Below, piece after piece: positions 33,209 to 46,313 of a DNA stretch of 64,000 bases. The stretch's first letter is position 1. The number at the start of each line of letters is the position of its first letter. Both the position numbers and the translations under genes were made by a program. Source of the DNA: Calycina herbarum (lineage: Eukaryota > Ascomycota > Leotiomycetes > Helotiales > Pezizellaceae); NCBI GenBank assembly GCA_001414485.1, contig LLEY01000171.1:1-64000 (forward strand), in the 5' to 3' direction. The notes below the pieces were generated by a model. It was given only the letters and a program-made list of their open reading frames with translations, searched no databases and was not told the DNA's origin.

Positions 33209-36200
33209 CTATCCCCTTCTTAGACTAGCGTGTTCTTACGCTTAAGTATAACCTAAGAAATATTATTAAAGAGCTGTTAGCTCTCTCGATTTTAATATAA
33301 ATATTACTTATACTTTTAAATATAAATACTAGATTAAACTTATAAAGTATATTAATAAATCTAGCGAAGAGATAGCTTTTCATACTTAATATAAACGTTT
33401 TAGACAAAGATATATAGCTATAGCTTTAATCTTAGATATTAATAAATATTCTAAGTATATAAGATAGAAGAAATTCTATAACGTTAAGTTATAAAATCGA
33501 ATACTCTTACTTTCTAACTAGTTCTTAATTAACTAGTAACAACGAAAATTAAGAGACGAAGAAGAACGGGCCTAGTAGTCCTAATAGGAGGCGGCTACTA
33601 AGGTTCTTCGTTTATAAAAACTTTAGTACTAACTCGATAAGCGAGAATAGTAGCTGATTTGTTCTAGTTTAAACTCTATAGCTGATCTAGAGAAGAAAGA
33701 GAAGAGAGAGAGAAAAGATAGAGAAAGATAGAAGGAGAAGGAGTATAGAGAGGAAGAAGCTACTAGGCTAGCTGCTCTTTCTACCTCTAACCCTGTCTTC
33801 GATCTAGCTTTTAACTCTGTCTTTTTAGAATCCTTTCCTTTTAATTATAAGATATAGATAACTCTAGGTTTTAATAGTAGAATTCCTAAAGTTCTCTTAG
33901 GTAATAGTTAAGGTTGCTTTTTAGTTCTTAAGTGTTTTCTAAGTATAAGTAATCTAACTATTTAACTAGATATTTAACTTATCTTCTAATAAGTTTATAG
34001 TTAAAAATTCTCTTAACTTTATATTTAGTATTTAGATTTACTAGTTGAATTTCTATAAGTAGAGCTAGTAGTGCTCCTAGTAGTACTAGTTTAAGTAAGA
34101 ATATATAGAATACTAAGTAGATGTTTATTATCTTTAGTAGTACTAGTTTATAATTTAAAGGTCTCTTAACTTATTTAATTTTAAATAGTCTAAGTTTTTT
34201 ATAATCTAGTTTATTACTTAGTCTTTTTATATTAATATTTTTTTATACTAAGTAGACTTTATCTCCCTCTTTTAGTATTAGCTTCTAACTACGTTATTTA
34301 TTATAGTAGTATACGTTCCTTTTAGTAATAAACTATAAATCCTTTACTAGTTTCTTATATAACCTCTTAATTTTTAAGACTTAAATATAAGTAAGTTAAT
34401 TATTAATAGTTATAGATAGTAGTTCTTAGTATACTAATAATTTATATCTAAAGTTAGTATAGAATAGTATAATAAGTATTATTTCTATTATTAAACTATT
34501 ATAAGTAAACTATACTAAGAGTAGTAGTTCTACCTAGTTGTTTTACTAATAGTTTATATAATAATAAAAGTATATTTTAACTATTTAATTTATCTATTTA
34601 TTTCTTCTATTTATTTAAGAGTAAAAAGCTATAGAGAGCTTCCTTTTTATATCTAATTATTCTATAAGAACGATCTAAAATTTTAAAGTAAAGAGTTTAT
34701 CTTTATCTAAGAGTATTTCTTCTAGTAATCTATATCTTAAGATTACTTCTTTAAGGAATATAAATACTAATTCCTTAGTTATACTTAACTTTATATATAC
34801 TATTAGAATTATATACTTTATAAGTTGTTTTATAATAACTAGGATTATATTATATTTAACTTCTATTATTAGGTCTTTAGATTTTAGTAATTTAATAATA
34901 AAATCTATAGATATTAATTTCTAAGATATCTATAGTATTAAAGTAGTGTTTATCTATTTATAAGAAGTATAGTAGAAAGCCTTATTCCTAGTATAGGTAT
35001 TATATTCTACTATTACTTCCTTAACTATTATAGATAATCGATTAATATAGTAGTATTATCTTATTCTCTAGAGAGTTCTATAAATTCCTTAGTAGCTATA
35101 AGTAGGTATAGTATAGTACTCTTATACGAATTCCTTTATATATAAGCTAGGAACCTATAGTTTCTCTTTTATATACTAGTTATAACTTTTATAAATATTC
35201 TAAATCTTATTTATTTAAATGTTGTTTATTACTACTATTTTATATATAGTAGATACTAGGTCTCTATTCTTAAGAGTTTTTAAGATTATAATCTTCTTAT
35301 ACTCTTTATTTCTCTTATATCTAGGTTTCTAGCTAAGAGTATTAGCTTAAGTATTTAACGTTCTCTTTATATATTAAATAATAATATTAAATCTTTCTAA
35401 TATTTCTACTTATCTAACTAGTTACTTAGTTATAAGTTCCTTAGTTATTATAAATATTCTAATATTCTTATAGTTAGATAGAATTATAACTTAGTATTTT
35501 ACTAGCTATAAGTAGATTCTCTAGTATTCTAAAGCTAATACTATAGTAAGCAATTCTTTATTAAAGATATTATAGTTTTATTATACTAGGTTAAATATTT
35601 TAGAATAATATATAATAGATATAAGTTTCTCTTTTTTATTTAGTTATAAGTAAATTATATCTACTACTATATCTAAGACATCTGTTTTAATTATACTAGG
35701 TTTTTCTATATTAAAATTATATAGAATAAGTTTTTTTTATAAACCTTACTTTAATTTTTTAAAAAGTATTCTTAGCTTATTTATTCTAGATAAATTTAAT
35801 AGCTTTCTTAACTAGTACTAATATTAGTTTAATAATCTTTATATAGTCTTATATAAATAGATAGTAAAAGTTTATAAATCTAAGAAAAGACTATATATCT
35901 TTTATATTCTCTAGTAACTTCTAGTTTAAGATATCTTAGATCTTTACTAGATTTATTTCTATTTTCTCTAGGTTAAATACCTATTCTAGGAAAAGTATCT
36001 AAGTTACTCTAAACTTATATTTTAAGAGTTTCAACTAAGAGTTTACTTTTATAAGTTATTATAAAATTTCTTTAATATATCTCTTATATTCCTCTTCTTT
36101 TTCTAAGAAGATTAAGATATTATCTAGGTAATAGATTACTATTACTTTTAAAAGATCTTTTAAAATATTATTATTTTATCTCTAATATATAGCTAGTATA

Positions 36201-39059
36201 TTATAAAGTTTAAATAGTATAACTATATATTTATAAAGGCTTAATAGTAAGGTAAATACTGTTTTTTATTCGTCTTTAACTTTTATTTATATAAGTTTAT
36301 AAACGTTTTATTAATCTAGTTTTATAAATTATACTACTTTGTCTAACTTATCTTATAAGTATTAGCTAGGTAGTAGCGGATAAGCGTTCTTAACTATAGT
36401 ATAATTTACTTCTTAATAATTAATATATACTCTCTTATCTAAGTTATCTTTCTTCTTAATAATAAGTATATTTAAGGTAATTAGTAACTTAGATTTTCTA
36501 ATATATCTCTTCTTAATACCTTCTCTTATATAACTTTCTATTCTTTATAAGCTTTTCTAGTTATATAACTAAAGCTTCTGTTTTAAGAGGTAATAACCCT
36601 CTTTTAGTTTAATCTTATAATCTTATAGACGATGTTTTAGTAAGACTTATAAGTCTTCTAGGTTTTTAAACAAAGTCTTAAATTCTCTATACTATATAGG
36701 TATTTTATTATTAGCTGTTTTACTAATCTATAGAGGACCCTAGATAAGGTGTTCTAGTGTCTTAGAAGAGGTAGCGCTAACCTTGTTCTAGTCTTATAGT
36801 TATAATTACGATCTTATATAATTATATCGACTAAAGGTTATTATTTAAGTCTTTTAATCGATATCTAGATTATATTCTTAAATCTATAGTATACTAAGTA
36901 TTACTTCCTTACTTTCTATTTTAATAATATTAAATTATATATTTAAGTAGTGTTCTTTAATATTAACCTTTATTAGAATAGTTTACTAATTAATAATCCT
37001 ATCTTAGTAGGTAATGTCTATTCTATTAACTACCCCTAGGTAGTATAGTTTTATATTCTTAATTAGAACGTTTAGCTTTTTTAAAGCTATTAAGAAGAGG
37101 AAATTACTTATTACTCTAGAGTTAATTATAACTTGAAGTTCCTTTTTCTTAATCTTTATAGTTATAACTAACTAGCTTTCTCTAGAAGTAGTATTTAGTT
37201 CTCTAATTATTATTTAGTAGAGTTCTCTTTATACTAACCTTGTTTCTTAGTCTATATTATATTTATTTATCTCTTAAAAGATTATACTAAATAATTTTCT
37301 ATTTCTAGATTCTTAAAATATTACTCTAACTTTTCTAACTAAAGTAACTATAGTATACTAGCTTTCTATTTCTAGTATAGCTTTCTTATTATTAAGTAGT
37401 ATACCTAAGAAACTAGGTTTTAGACGTCTTATAAAGTTATTAAGACCCTGTTATTACTATAAGCTAGTTTCTTTCTAAAGATCTACGACTATTTAAATAT
37501 CTCTTATCTTAGGTAGACTAGATAGCTTATTAGATACTGCTTATTCTAGTCTAGGTTCTTTAAATTCGATAGTTTCCCTTCTAGTAATAAGGCTTACTAA
37601 TATTACTTTGTCTTATTTATTTTAAACTATTTTATAAGTAGTTAAAATAGTAGAGTTAATTCCTTAAGTAGAATATAGGCTCTAGAAATCTAGTTTCTAG
37701 TTTTTTATATATACTTATCTATTCTCTCTCTTAAAGGTTCTAATAAATGTCTATATCTTACCTTATTTAGGCTTATATATTCTTAGATCTACTTTTAATA
37801 AATTAGATTCTAATTCTAATAACTTTAATAAACTTATTAATAGTAGAGACTTATATTCTACTTAAAGAGGTAATTTATATTCTATTTTCGACTATATATT
37901 ATAATATTCTTTAAAAAGTGAATTCCTACTATTATTAGTATCTTATACCTTACTATCTTATAGCTCGATTCCTTTATTTAGCTATAGATATATAACATCT
38001 GTTATTATATCTAAGATATTTATTTTAATCTATATACTATATCTTCTAGTCTTAAGTTCTTTATCTATAAGTTTAATTCTTTCTAGTAAAGCTACTTCTT
38101 TTTAGATAGTAGTATTAGCTTGTTTCCTTTTAGAGTCTTTCTTCTTACTATACTTATTTGCTCTATAGCTAGAGAGGCTATAGTTATAATATAAGTTCTA
38201 CTTATAACGACGATCTTACTCTTTCTAGGAAAGCTCTTTCTTTAGTAGGTCTTTATCTTAAGTTCCTTTTCCTTAGATCTAACGTTTCTAAGTAGTATTA
38301 ATTTCTATAGAATCTCTATAGTTCTTTTTCCTACTCTTTCCTTAATATTAATATTTATAACTACCTTTCTTTTCTAGACTCTACTTATAATTCTAATTAT
38401 CGATTTTAATTATATTATTAGTTAACTTATTAAGTATATCTAAGAAGTTATCCCTAGCTAATTTATTCTTAACACTGTTCTTTAACCCTCTATAGTACTG
38501 CTTATATAAGGCTTCGTCGTTCTAGCTAAGACGTATAGAGTATTACTAGAATATTAATATATATTTAGTAGCTAAACCCTTTTATTAGAGGCTATATAAA
38601 GCTTATACTACTTTTTTCTTTAAATCTATATCTACGAACACCTAGTTAATTCCTTTCTTAAATCTAGTAATAGTTAAAAACAATTCTTAAGTACTCTTAC
38701 TTATAAGATTTAATACTTTTCTATTTAATATTTTATTCTTCTAAAAATCCTTTAAATATAGCTCTATCTAGTTATATACTACTCTCTTAAGATAGGTAGT
38801 AAGCTATATAACTTAATTAGTTTTATAAGTAAACTATACTAAGTAAAAGTTTAAATATATTAAAGCTTTTATAATAAACTTAGTAAGTTTCTCTAGAGAG
38901 CTGTTAAACGTTTTTAGTACTAGTAATTTTACTTCCTCTCTAAGATTAGTAACTAGTACTACTAGTATTATTAGCGCTAAGAGTAGTATAGAAGTTAAAC
39001 CTAAGAATAGTATAGTCTTTAATATTATATTAGTAGTACTTCTAAGTAGGTACTTAAAG

Positions 39060-39513
39060 TATAATAAAACTTAAATAAACTAAACAAAGATAACTAAGTC
39101 TTAAAGGTTAGTATATAAGTAAGAAGTATAGACGCGATAGATTTGTTTACTTAGAAGTGAACTCGTTACTTATATTAAAGATATTAAATAAGATAATAAG
39201 ATTAATAACTAAAGTTAAGTACGAAGCTTCTATCTAACAGCAGATATACTAGTTCTATATAGAACCTTCGTATCTCCTAGCTGCTATAGTTAATCTGCTT
39301 AACTATAGTCGATATAGTCGACTTATCAGCTATGTCGCTTACCTTCCTGGTCACGTGATTACAACTAACTTCTAACAGTGAGATCCTAGAATTCCTAAAT
39401 GCCTTCTATATTATAGATTCTCTTCTATATTACCTTCTATTTCCCGGACTTTATATCTTATTCTATTAGAACGCTGTCTAGACTACTTATTATATAAAAC
39501 GTGATTTATAACA
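39060..39513 (-). repeat. 5' LTR of Gypsy element 3
   Basis: 454 bp; ends GTGATTTATAACA on the plus strand, followed by the CTTAA duplication. Confidence 0.8.
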
Positions 39514-42500
39514 CTTAAGTAAGTAGCTTTTCTAGCTAATAGTCAGCGTCTACGACGCTCGATCCTATATAACCTTAAGACTAAGAAACGTACTAATCTC
39601 TCTTATATCTTTAAGCGTATATAGTTTTCTAAACCTCTTTTTAAACGAGTTAATCTTATCTAAAAAGCGCTCTAGTATAATTATATTATTAATATAGAGG
39701 CTAATAATTAAGCTCTTATCTCTATTAATAAATATACTTAGATTATTAAAAGAGAGCTTTAATCTAAACTTAGCTAGTCTATTATAAGCTTTAATATACT
39801 ACTCTCTTCTAGACTGCTTTAGACTATATAAGGTCTTCTATATCTTAAGTATAACGCTAGAGAGTAATAAGAGTTCTTAAACCTCTTATATATAAACCTT
39901 TGTATATAACTCTATCTATAGATACGCTATATCTACGTTAACTTAGTAAATCTCGAGGTTCTCTATATACTCTATAGCTAATAAAGCTCTAATAAACTTA
40001 TAGTAGATAGTAGGCGAGAATGTCTTAAGAAAGTTATTACCTAGTCTCTAACTATATCCCTAAGCTACTAGTCTAGTTTTAAAGTAGTCTATTAACTCTA
40101 TTAGAGTATACTTTATAAGAAAGACCTACTTTATACTAACTATAGCCTTTATAGAGTAGAGCTTAGTATACTCCTAGGTTCTAAAGACCTAGAGCTTAAC
40201 TAATTTATTAGTAATAGTATCTTTCTATTACTAAGCGTACTAAGAGTCGCTAATCGCCTTATCGTACGACTTTAAAAGAAGTATTTTATAAGTATTAGTA
40301 CTTAAGACTATATCTTCGTTAAAGAACCTCCGAGGCCTACTTTTATAAAGCTCTTAGCCTATCGAAGCCTTATAGCTAGGTTTATTATCTATATACTAAT
40401 TAGACGTATAGGTCTTTCTTCTATAACTAGCGATTCTGTCTATATATTTTAAAAACGTATAAGTCTCTCTTCTACGACTTACTATTCCGTCTACACGTTT
40501 ATATAATATACAGGTCTCTCTCCTACGACTAGCAGTAGTTCAGGCACTCTTAGATAACCTAGGCACTTTAACTAGCCTTTCTTTCTTAGGTTCTTTCTTA
40601 CTAAAGTTCTCTAACTTGCTAACAAAGCTGTAGATAGGAGTTTCGCTACTCTAATTCTATTTTAAACGTTGATTAATAAGGAATCGAGGTCTTATTAATA
40701 TAATAATACGCTAGCTCGTTAGGTCGTATAATCTATACTACTATAAGGTCTCTATATAGCTTATAAGATATATTCTTCGTAAGACTAGCTTAAGCTTATA
40801 TCTATACTAGTTAGAAAGCCGGTAGAAAGTAATATAGCTCTATAGCTTTAAGTACTATATCTCTAGCCTCTTCTCTATAAATACTTCTTCAGATATAATT
40901 CCGCCTAGCTCTATAGACGTACGGTTCTTGATATAATATACAGCTTTTATAGCTTCGTCTTAAAACTTATATAGTAATTAAGCGTTAATAAGTATTACTC
41001 TTATAAGTGTAATAAGTATACGGTTTAGCCTTTTAGAGATACTATTCTACTCTGGTATATATAGCGTAGTCTACTTAATCTTAACTCTATACTAGCTTAA
41101 TAGCTTATTCTTGATTACTTTAAACTCCTTAGTATTATCAAGCCTAAGAACCTTTAGCTTATACTTTATTTATAACTCTACTTTCTTCTTCTATTTAAGT
41201 ATAACTTCTCTAAAGTCTATTCTTTACTTAGTTAGAAAGACCTAGGACTTCCTTATTACCTAGTCTATAAGAGTATAAATATAGCGTTCTCTAGTTATAG
41301 TAGGAATACTATATAGACCCTAGAAGTTAGAAAACACTCGTTCGAGAGGTTTATCTACTTTCTTTAATACTTAGTAGTTTATAACTCGTAGCTACTTTGC
41401 TATAATATATAGCTTATAGAAGTCTAAGTTATAACCTCTTAGAATTGATATTAGTACTTCTAAGTTAGAGACTACGCTATATAGCTCTCTAAGTCTCTAT
41501 ATATTAATATAGCTAAAATTCCTATATTAAAGGTTAAGGTAAAGATCTCTTTTAGTTATAGCTATAGTAGCTTCTATAGTAACAGAGTCTAGTATATATT
41601 ACGAGCTAATCCTACTTATATTCGTAATAATAAAACTATCTTTTATAAGAGTTATAGCGTACTTGCTTATACTATCAGTTATTTATATAAGAATACTCTT
41701 ATTCTATAGCTAAGAGACTAATATCAGACTGCTAGCTAGCTTAGACACGTATAGCACGTCTGTAAGAGTAAGCGTTTAAGACTATAGCTTGTTTATAAAG
41801 ACTCGGATACTAATATTCCTAATTCCTATTCTATATATTAAGCTGCCACTTGTAGTCTTAACTACTCTTAGTACTTTAAGCTCTAAAAACTTAGTAAATA
41901 CGTCTCTAACGTAAGTTATATAGCGTATAGCCTCTAAGTTAATTACCTAGGCTACTTAGCTCTTATTAAAACGTTCTATTAGTACTCTCTAGTAAGCGTC
42001 TATTAGAACGTCTTCTAACGGATCTATAGTAAGTATAACTTCTTCGTTCTATACTAGCTAGTACTATAGTTACTATTCTAGCGTTAGTAAAGAGCCTGTA
42101 GATATACTCTTTACTCGCTTAGTAAAAGCTTTCTTTTTAATCGTCTAAAGCTAAATAGAGTACTTAGTTTTGAAATACCCTTCTACTCTATAGTAATAGT
42201 AAGTGCTTTTACGCTTCTTACTCTTCTGTCTACTATAGCTAGGCTTCTTTGTCTCTTACGCCTTTCTCTAATACTACTAAGGTCGGTTACTAGCTATAAG
42301 AGCTGTCTTATCTAGGCCCTGGTTTCTAGATTTCAAGCGTTGTTCTGTCTCTTTTAGACTTATAACTGCAGAGTTAATATCTAGAGTAGATAGCTTATCT
42401 TTAAGGATTTTAATACGTATATTATAATTACTTCCTAGCTTCTAGACAGCTCGGAGAAGTATACTAATCTTAGACTTTTCTATAGATACTTTATCTATAT

Positions 42501-43070
42501 CTATAGTAAAGATAAAAGCCTATAGATTATATAGATCGGTGGATATTAAGTCGATTATAGCTCTAGTCTTCGGCTTGTATTTATAGAACTAGCTTATATA
42601 CGTAGTAAGCGATATATTATTAGATAGGTAGCCGTTCTTATACAAGGTCTTCTATTACTCTTATATAGTCTAAAAGTCGATAATCTTATTTTTTATCGTA
42701 AGCGAGTAATAGTCTATAATATAGGTCCTCGTCTTAGTATTCTTACGTCTCTATACCTTCTAAGGTAATAATACTCTAGTATTAGTCTTAGTACTATCTT
42801 ACTAGGAAGAACCTCCTACTCTTATTAAGATTCGTAGCGTAGAGGTTATAGTACTAGCCGGTTTTAGTTTATTACTAAGGATAAGATTAAAAAGACTTCT
42901 AGCTTCTAGAAAAGAGCGTACTTCTTCAGCCTATATTCGATAGTTAAGAGAGCTAGTAAGCTTTGGGATTTTTAGCGATTTGTTATCGTATAATATATTA
43001 ACTAATAGAATATATAAGCTTAAGACTTGTTATAATTAGTCGAAGTAATAGAGCTTCTAGGCTTATAACC

Positions 43071-43280
43071 TGTTATAATACTATACTTTAGAAGATAAGA
43101 GTAAAAGACTTGAATTCTATACCTTACTCTATAAGAGCAGAAGATATATATATATATAATATTATAATAGCTATTACTATATCTATTTATTAAAAAAACT
43201 CTTCTTACTAGTATACTCGACAGATATACCGATATCTCTTAAGTAGTATAATATAATAGATATCACTATATCTATTAATA
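43071..43280 (-). repeat. Copia LTR, 5' copy
   Basis: 210 bp, same length as the left copy. The primer-binding-like GGTTATAAGCC is at its inner edge (43060-43070, minus strand). Confidence 0.8.
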
Positions 43281-43526
43281 TAGCCTATCTATCTTATATA
43301 TATATATATTCTATTATCTTAGTATTACTTATTTTAAACGTTTAATATTTTAGATATATAATTATAAGTAAGTACTAGCTTTTAGAAAACCTAGTTATAA
43401 TATTATAACTAGTTTTAAAAAGAGCTTTATAACTCGGTTATAGTATTATAACTTAGTAATATATAAGATATTATAGTAAACTTTTATAAACTCTTAGTAA
43501 TATAAGTATTATAAAACTTATATATA

Positions 43527-45387
43527 ACGTAGTTTATCACCGAGTAGCGTATATTACCGAGTAGCGCACTTTTCTCTACTTTACTATCTACTAACTTTAA
43601 TACGCGTTTTCTTAATAACTAACTATAGAAATCTAAACCTAAGAAGTACGAATTATCCTAGCTATCGAGGCTATTCGAATATCTAAAAAACTTAGTCGTC
43701 GCTCTACTATAAAAATCTATAAAGTCTCTAAAATAACACTTCGATATAGAATAGCTAGCCGAACCTATTATCTTAAAACTAAACCTAATTATTATAAATT
43801 AAACGACTTAGAGAAGGAGACACTTGTTTAATATATACTTAATCTAGATATAAGAGGATTTACTCTCTAACTAGCTAGTATAGAAGATATAGCGAATTAT
43901 ATTCTTAAATCGTAGAGAGGAAAACGCGTTAGTAAGCTCTAGGTATATCGATTCGTATAACGTCGACTAGAATTAAAGATGTGTTTTAATTATATTTACG
44001 ACTTTCAAAGAGCTTTATACGAATATCTAAAGCTTATTAGTACGTGGTTTCGACTTATAGAGAATATAAGAGTAAAATATAGTATTTTAGACTATAACTT
44101 TTATAACTTTAATAAGACAGGGTTTATAATAGAAATTATCTACCTAGTAATAGTTATAACTCGTACTAATCGACGTAGTAGAGATAAAGTAGTTTAGTCT
44201 AGTAATCGGGAATAGGTTATAGTAATTACTTATATTAATAGTAAGAGTTAGAACGTACCTCTGTTTTTAGTAGTTTAAGAGAAGAATTATCTCGCGAATT
44301 AGTATACTAAGAGCGGCCTCTTATACGACTAGGTTATTAAACTTATAAGTAATAGATAGACTAATAATAAGATAAGCCTAGAATAGCTATAATACTTTGA
44401 TAAATATACTCGTAGTTACGCGAAAGAGCTATATCGAATACTAGTATTAGATAGATATAAGAGTTATAAATCAGCTATATTTTAAGAGTATTATAAAGCT
44501 AATAATATTATTACTCTTTATCTACCTTCTTATTCCTCTTATTTAACTTAGCTACTTAATATTAGATATTTTAGTATTCTTAAATATATATATAAGCGTT
44601 AAATTAAGACCTTTATTAAAGCTTATATTAACTATATTACTAAGGTCGAGTTCTTTTTAGCCTTTTATATAGCTTATAAGTAATTAATAATAACTTAAAA
44701 CGCTTAGGCTAGATTCCGTAGAGCTGGCTTAGTATCTTTTAATCTCTAAGCTATAATATCAAAGCTTAATATCCGATTATAAACTTCTATATCTACTAGA
44801 CCCCCCTCTGCGGCCGCTAACTCTTAGGTCTTATAGACCTCTTATAACCTAACTAACGCTCTTTCGTAAACAACTTTAGTTAAGAATCGTATTTTACGTT
44901 ATTAAGAAAGCTTACTAACCTCTATTTTCGAGACTATAGCTATATTAGTAAAGAGTATAGAGCTATTAGCTTATAAGATAACTTTGTTATTAGCCGAAGT
45001 ATATACTCTTCGTAAGGTAAATAAAGCACTTAGTAAGCGCTATAGAGCTAAAAAGACTCGGGTCTATTAAGGAGGTATACTTACTATAGAGGATATATAA
45101 GACGTATTAGCTTAAAAGAAAGCAGAGGAACAGACTCGACGCGATAAGCGTTCTAAGAGAGATAGGTAAAATAAGAGATAAACCTTTAGACGACGGTGTA
45201 GTACTTATAGAAAGACTAGTTATAATATACGAACTTATTAAGAGGTTATAGATATATCTAGTTTATTAGATTCTAAGTAGTTTTAATTAATATTATTTAT
45301 TATAGTTGATTAATCTGATATTAAAGTAGTAGAGTAGAGAGAAAGTACGTTACTCGGTAATATATATAACTTAGTAATAAACTACGT
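43527..45387 (+). mobile_element. pogo/Fot1-type DNA transposon B with decayed DDE transposase
   Basis: 1,861 bp with TIRs starting ACGTAGTTTATC/ACGTAGTTTATT and TA on both sides (43525-43526, 45388-45389). A 72-codon frame at 43979-44197 contains NFNKTGF, equivalent to the NxDETGF around the first catalytic Asp of pogo/Fot1 transposases, here with Asp changed to Asn. Further on, in the same direction, fragments such as LVLDRYKSYKSA match the second catalytic block, with Gly/His codons altered. Trp codons appear as TAG. This is a classic RIP-dead transposase. The TIRs match the MITE at 7577-8001. Confidence 0.85.
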
Positions 45388-45930
45388 TAACTATAAAGCT
45401 ATAAAATTATACTATTATAAAGTAGAGATAAAAAACTAACTATTTATATATAAAATCTAAACTTATAACTTATTATAAAGTAAAAAGTAGAATAACTCTA
45501 GACTTTATAGCTTATAATAGATTAAAAACTAATTATTTATATATAAATCCTAGTCTAGAATAATTAGACTTTTTAGTAGTTAATAGACTAATAAGTATAG
45601 AATATTTAATTAATTATATATATTATATATACTATTTAGTACTTAATAGAGTAATAAGTCTTAAATATTTATATTATTTAGTATTTAATAGACTAATAAG
45701 TTTAAAAGATTTAATTAATTTTATATTTTATATTTAAATTACTTAAAAAGATATTAAGCTATAGCTATTAGTATATATAGTCTATATAGTAGTATATAAC
45801 ACGGCTATTCTACGTCTATAGTATAATATATACTCGTAGCCCCGGTTCTACTAGTTACGTTGTTCTAAAAGCTCTCTACGAGTTATAACGCTTTAACTGA
45901 GTCACACGGCCGCCCTGCAGAGGGTCGGGG
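45388..45930. repeat. AT-rich right edge of the island with short tandem units
   Basis: Part of the presumed outermost element. Three similar units of about 45-60 bp (TTTAGTA[GCT]TTAATAGA[CG]TAATAAG...) follow each other at about 45,573-45,722. The sequence becomes GC-rich at 45,830-45,930, up to the inverted repeat. Confidence 0.5.
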
Positions 45931-46313
45931 CTCGCTTCCATTTGCATGTCTGTGGTGTCCCAGTGAATCAGCAACCTACTTCCGCTTTTCATCCTAATAT
46001 TGACACCGAGTACGCCATATGCGGGCTATCATATCAGCGGAAAAAGTAAAGCTTGTGAATCAATCATTCGTCCCTGCCCGTGGGGGTCCGCGATACTGTG
46101 CCGCTACCCCATCATGCGCTGCTGATTCAGAGCCTCATTCCCAGCCTAACTTCAATATTCTACGTCTCCTGTGGGCAAGGAGCCCACGCTTGTTTAAGAA
46201 TCTGTGAGCACGTTGTTGATTATGTTACAGGCAAGCCCTTTCGCCATAACAACATACTGTGCTATGTACTGTTGCCCATGCTTGAGGCTCTGTAGGTACC
46301 CATGTGAGAGAGA
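45931..46313. other. Spacer between island and NLR gene
   Basis: About 380 bp of normal composition. Short overlapping open frames have no motif. It must hold the promoter of the following gene unless extra upstream exons exist. Confidence 0.45.

Larger units (their letters stand above)
32755..39513 (-). mobile_element. Gypsy chromovirus element 3, reverse
   Basis: LTRs of 454 bp (32755-33208, 39060-39513) with a perfect CTTAA duplication (32750-32754, 39514-39518). The inverse purine tract TCCCCTTCTTA lies at 33,212-33,222, so the element reads right to left. Same family as elements 1 and 2 (minus-strand reverse transcriptase around 36,100-36,500, integrase around 34,600-34,950, chromodomain near 33,860-34,030). 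It is 6,759 bp with no insertion and inserted in the Copia element. All frames are stopped. Confidence 0.85.
15965..43280 (-). mobile_element. Ty1/Copia retrotransposon, RIP-degraded, interrupted
   Basis: The 210-bp LTRs (15965-16174 and 43071-43280) begin TGTTATAATAC (left copy TATTATAATAC). The 5-bp flanks are TAGTC and TAGCC. A possible primer-binding site GGTTATAAGCC adjoins the right LTR on the minus strand, so the element reads right to left. On that strand I see integrase-like text near 41,200-41,420 (YSIPTITRERYI), reverse transcriptase near 39,900-40,250 (TFSPTIYYKFIRALL), RNase H near 32,200-32,700 and the terminal LTKPL near 16,345-16,360, all with many stops. Without its inserts it is about 4.9 kb. 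It is split by the pogo element (16431-32095) and a Gypsy element (32755-39513), so it is the oldest of the retroelements here. Confidence 0.85.
15732..45930. repeat. 30-kb RIP-degraded nested transposon island, bounded by inverted repeats
   Basis: GC content falls abruptly near 15,770 and rises again near 45,900. Inside, TAA and TAG are everywhere and almost no open frame exceeds 60 codons. Both edges carry an inverted motif of about 20 bp: CCCCAACCCTCTGCAGGGC at 15,737 and GCCCTGCAGAGGGTCGGGG at 45,911. These are probably the ends of an outermost element of about 1 kb (15732-15964, 43281-43526 and 45388-45930) into which the others jumped. Its family is unknown and no clear target duplication was found. 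Confidence 0.75.

Noticed and set aside
33225..33407. 60-codon minus-strand frame
   Set aside because: Chance frame in RIP-degraded Gypsy element 3, with no motif.
43979..44197. 72-codon frame as a stand-alone protein
   Set aside because: It is a piece of the decayed pogo transposase of element B.
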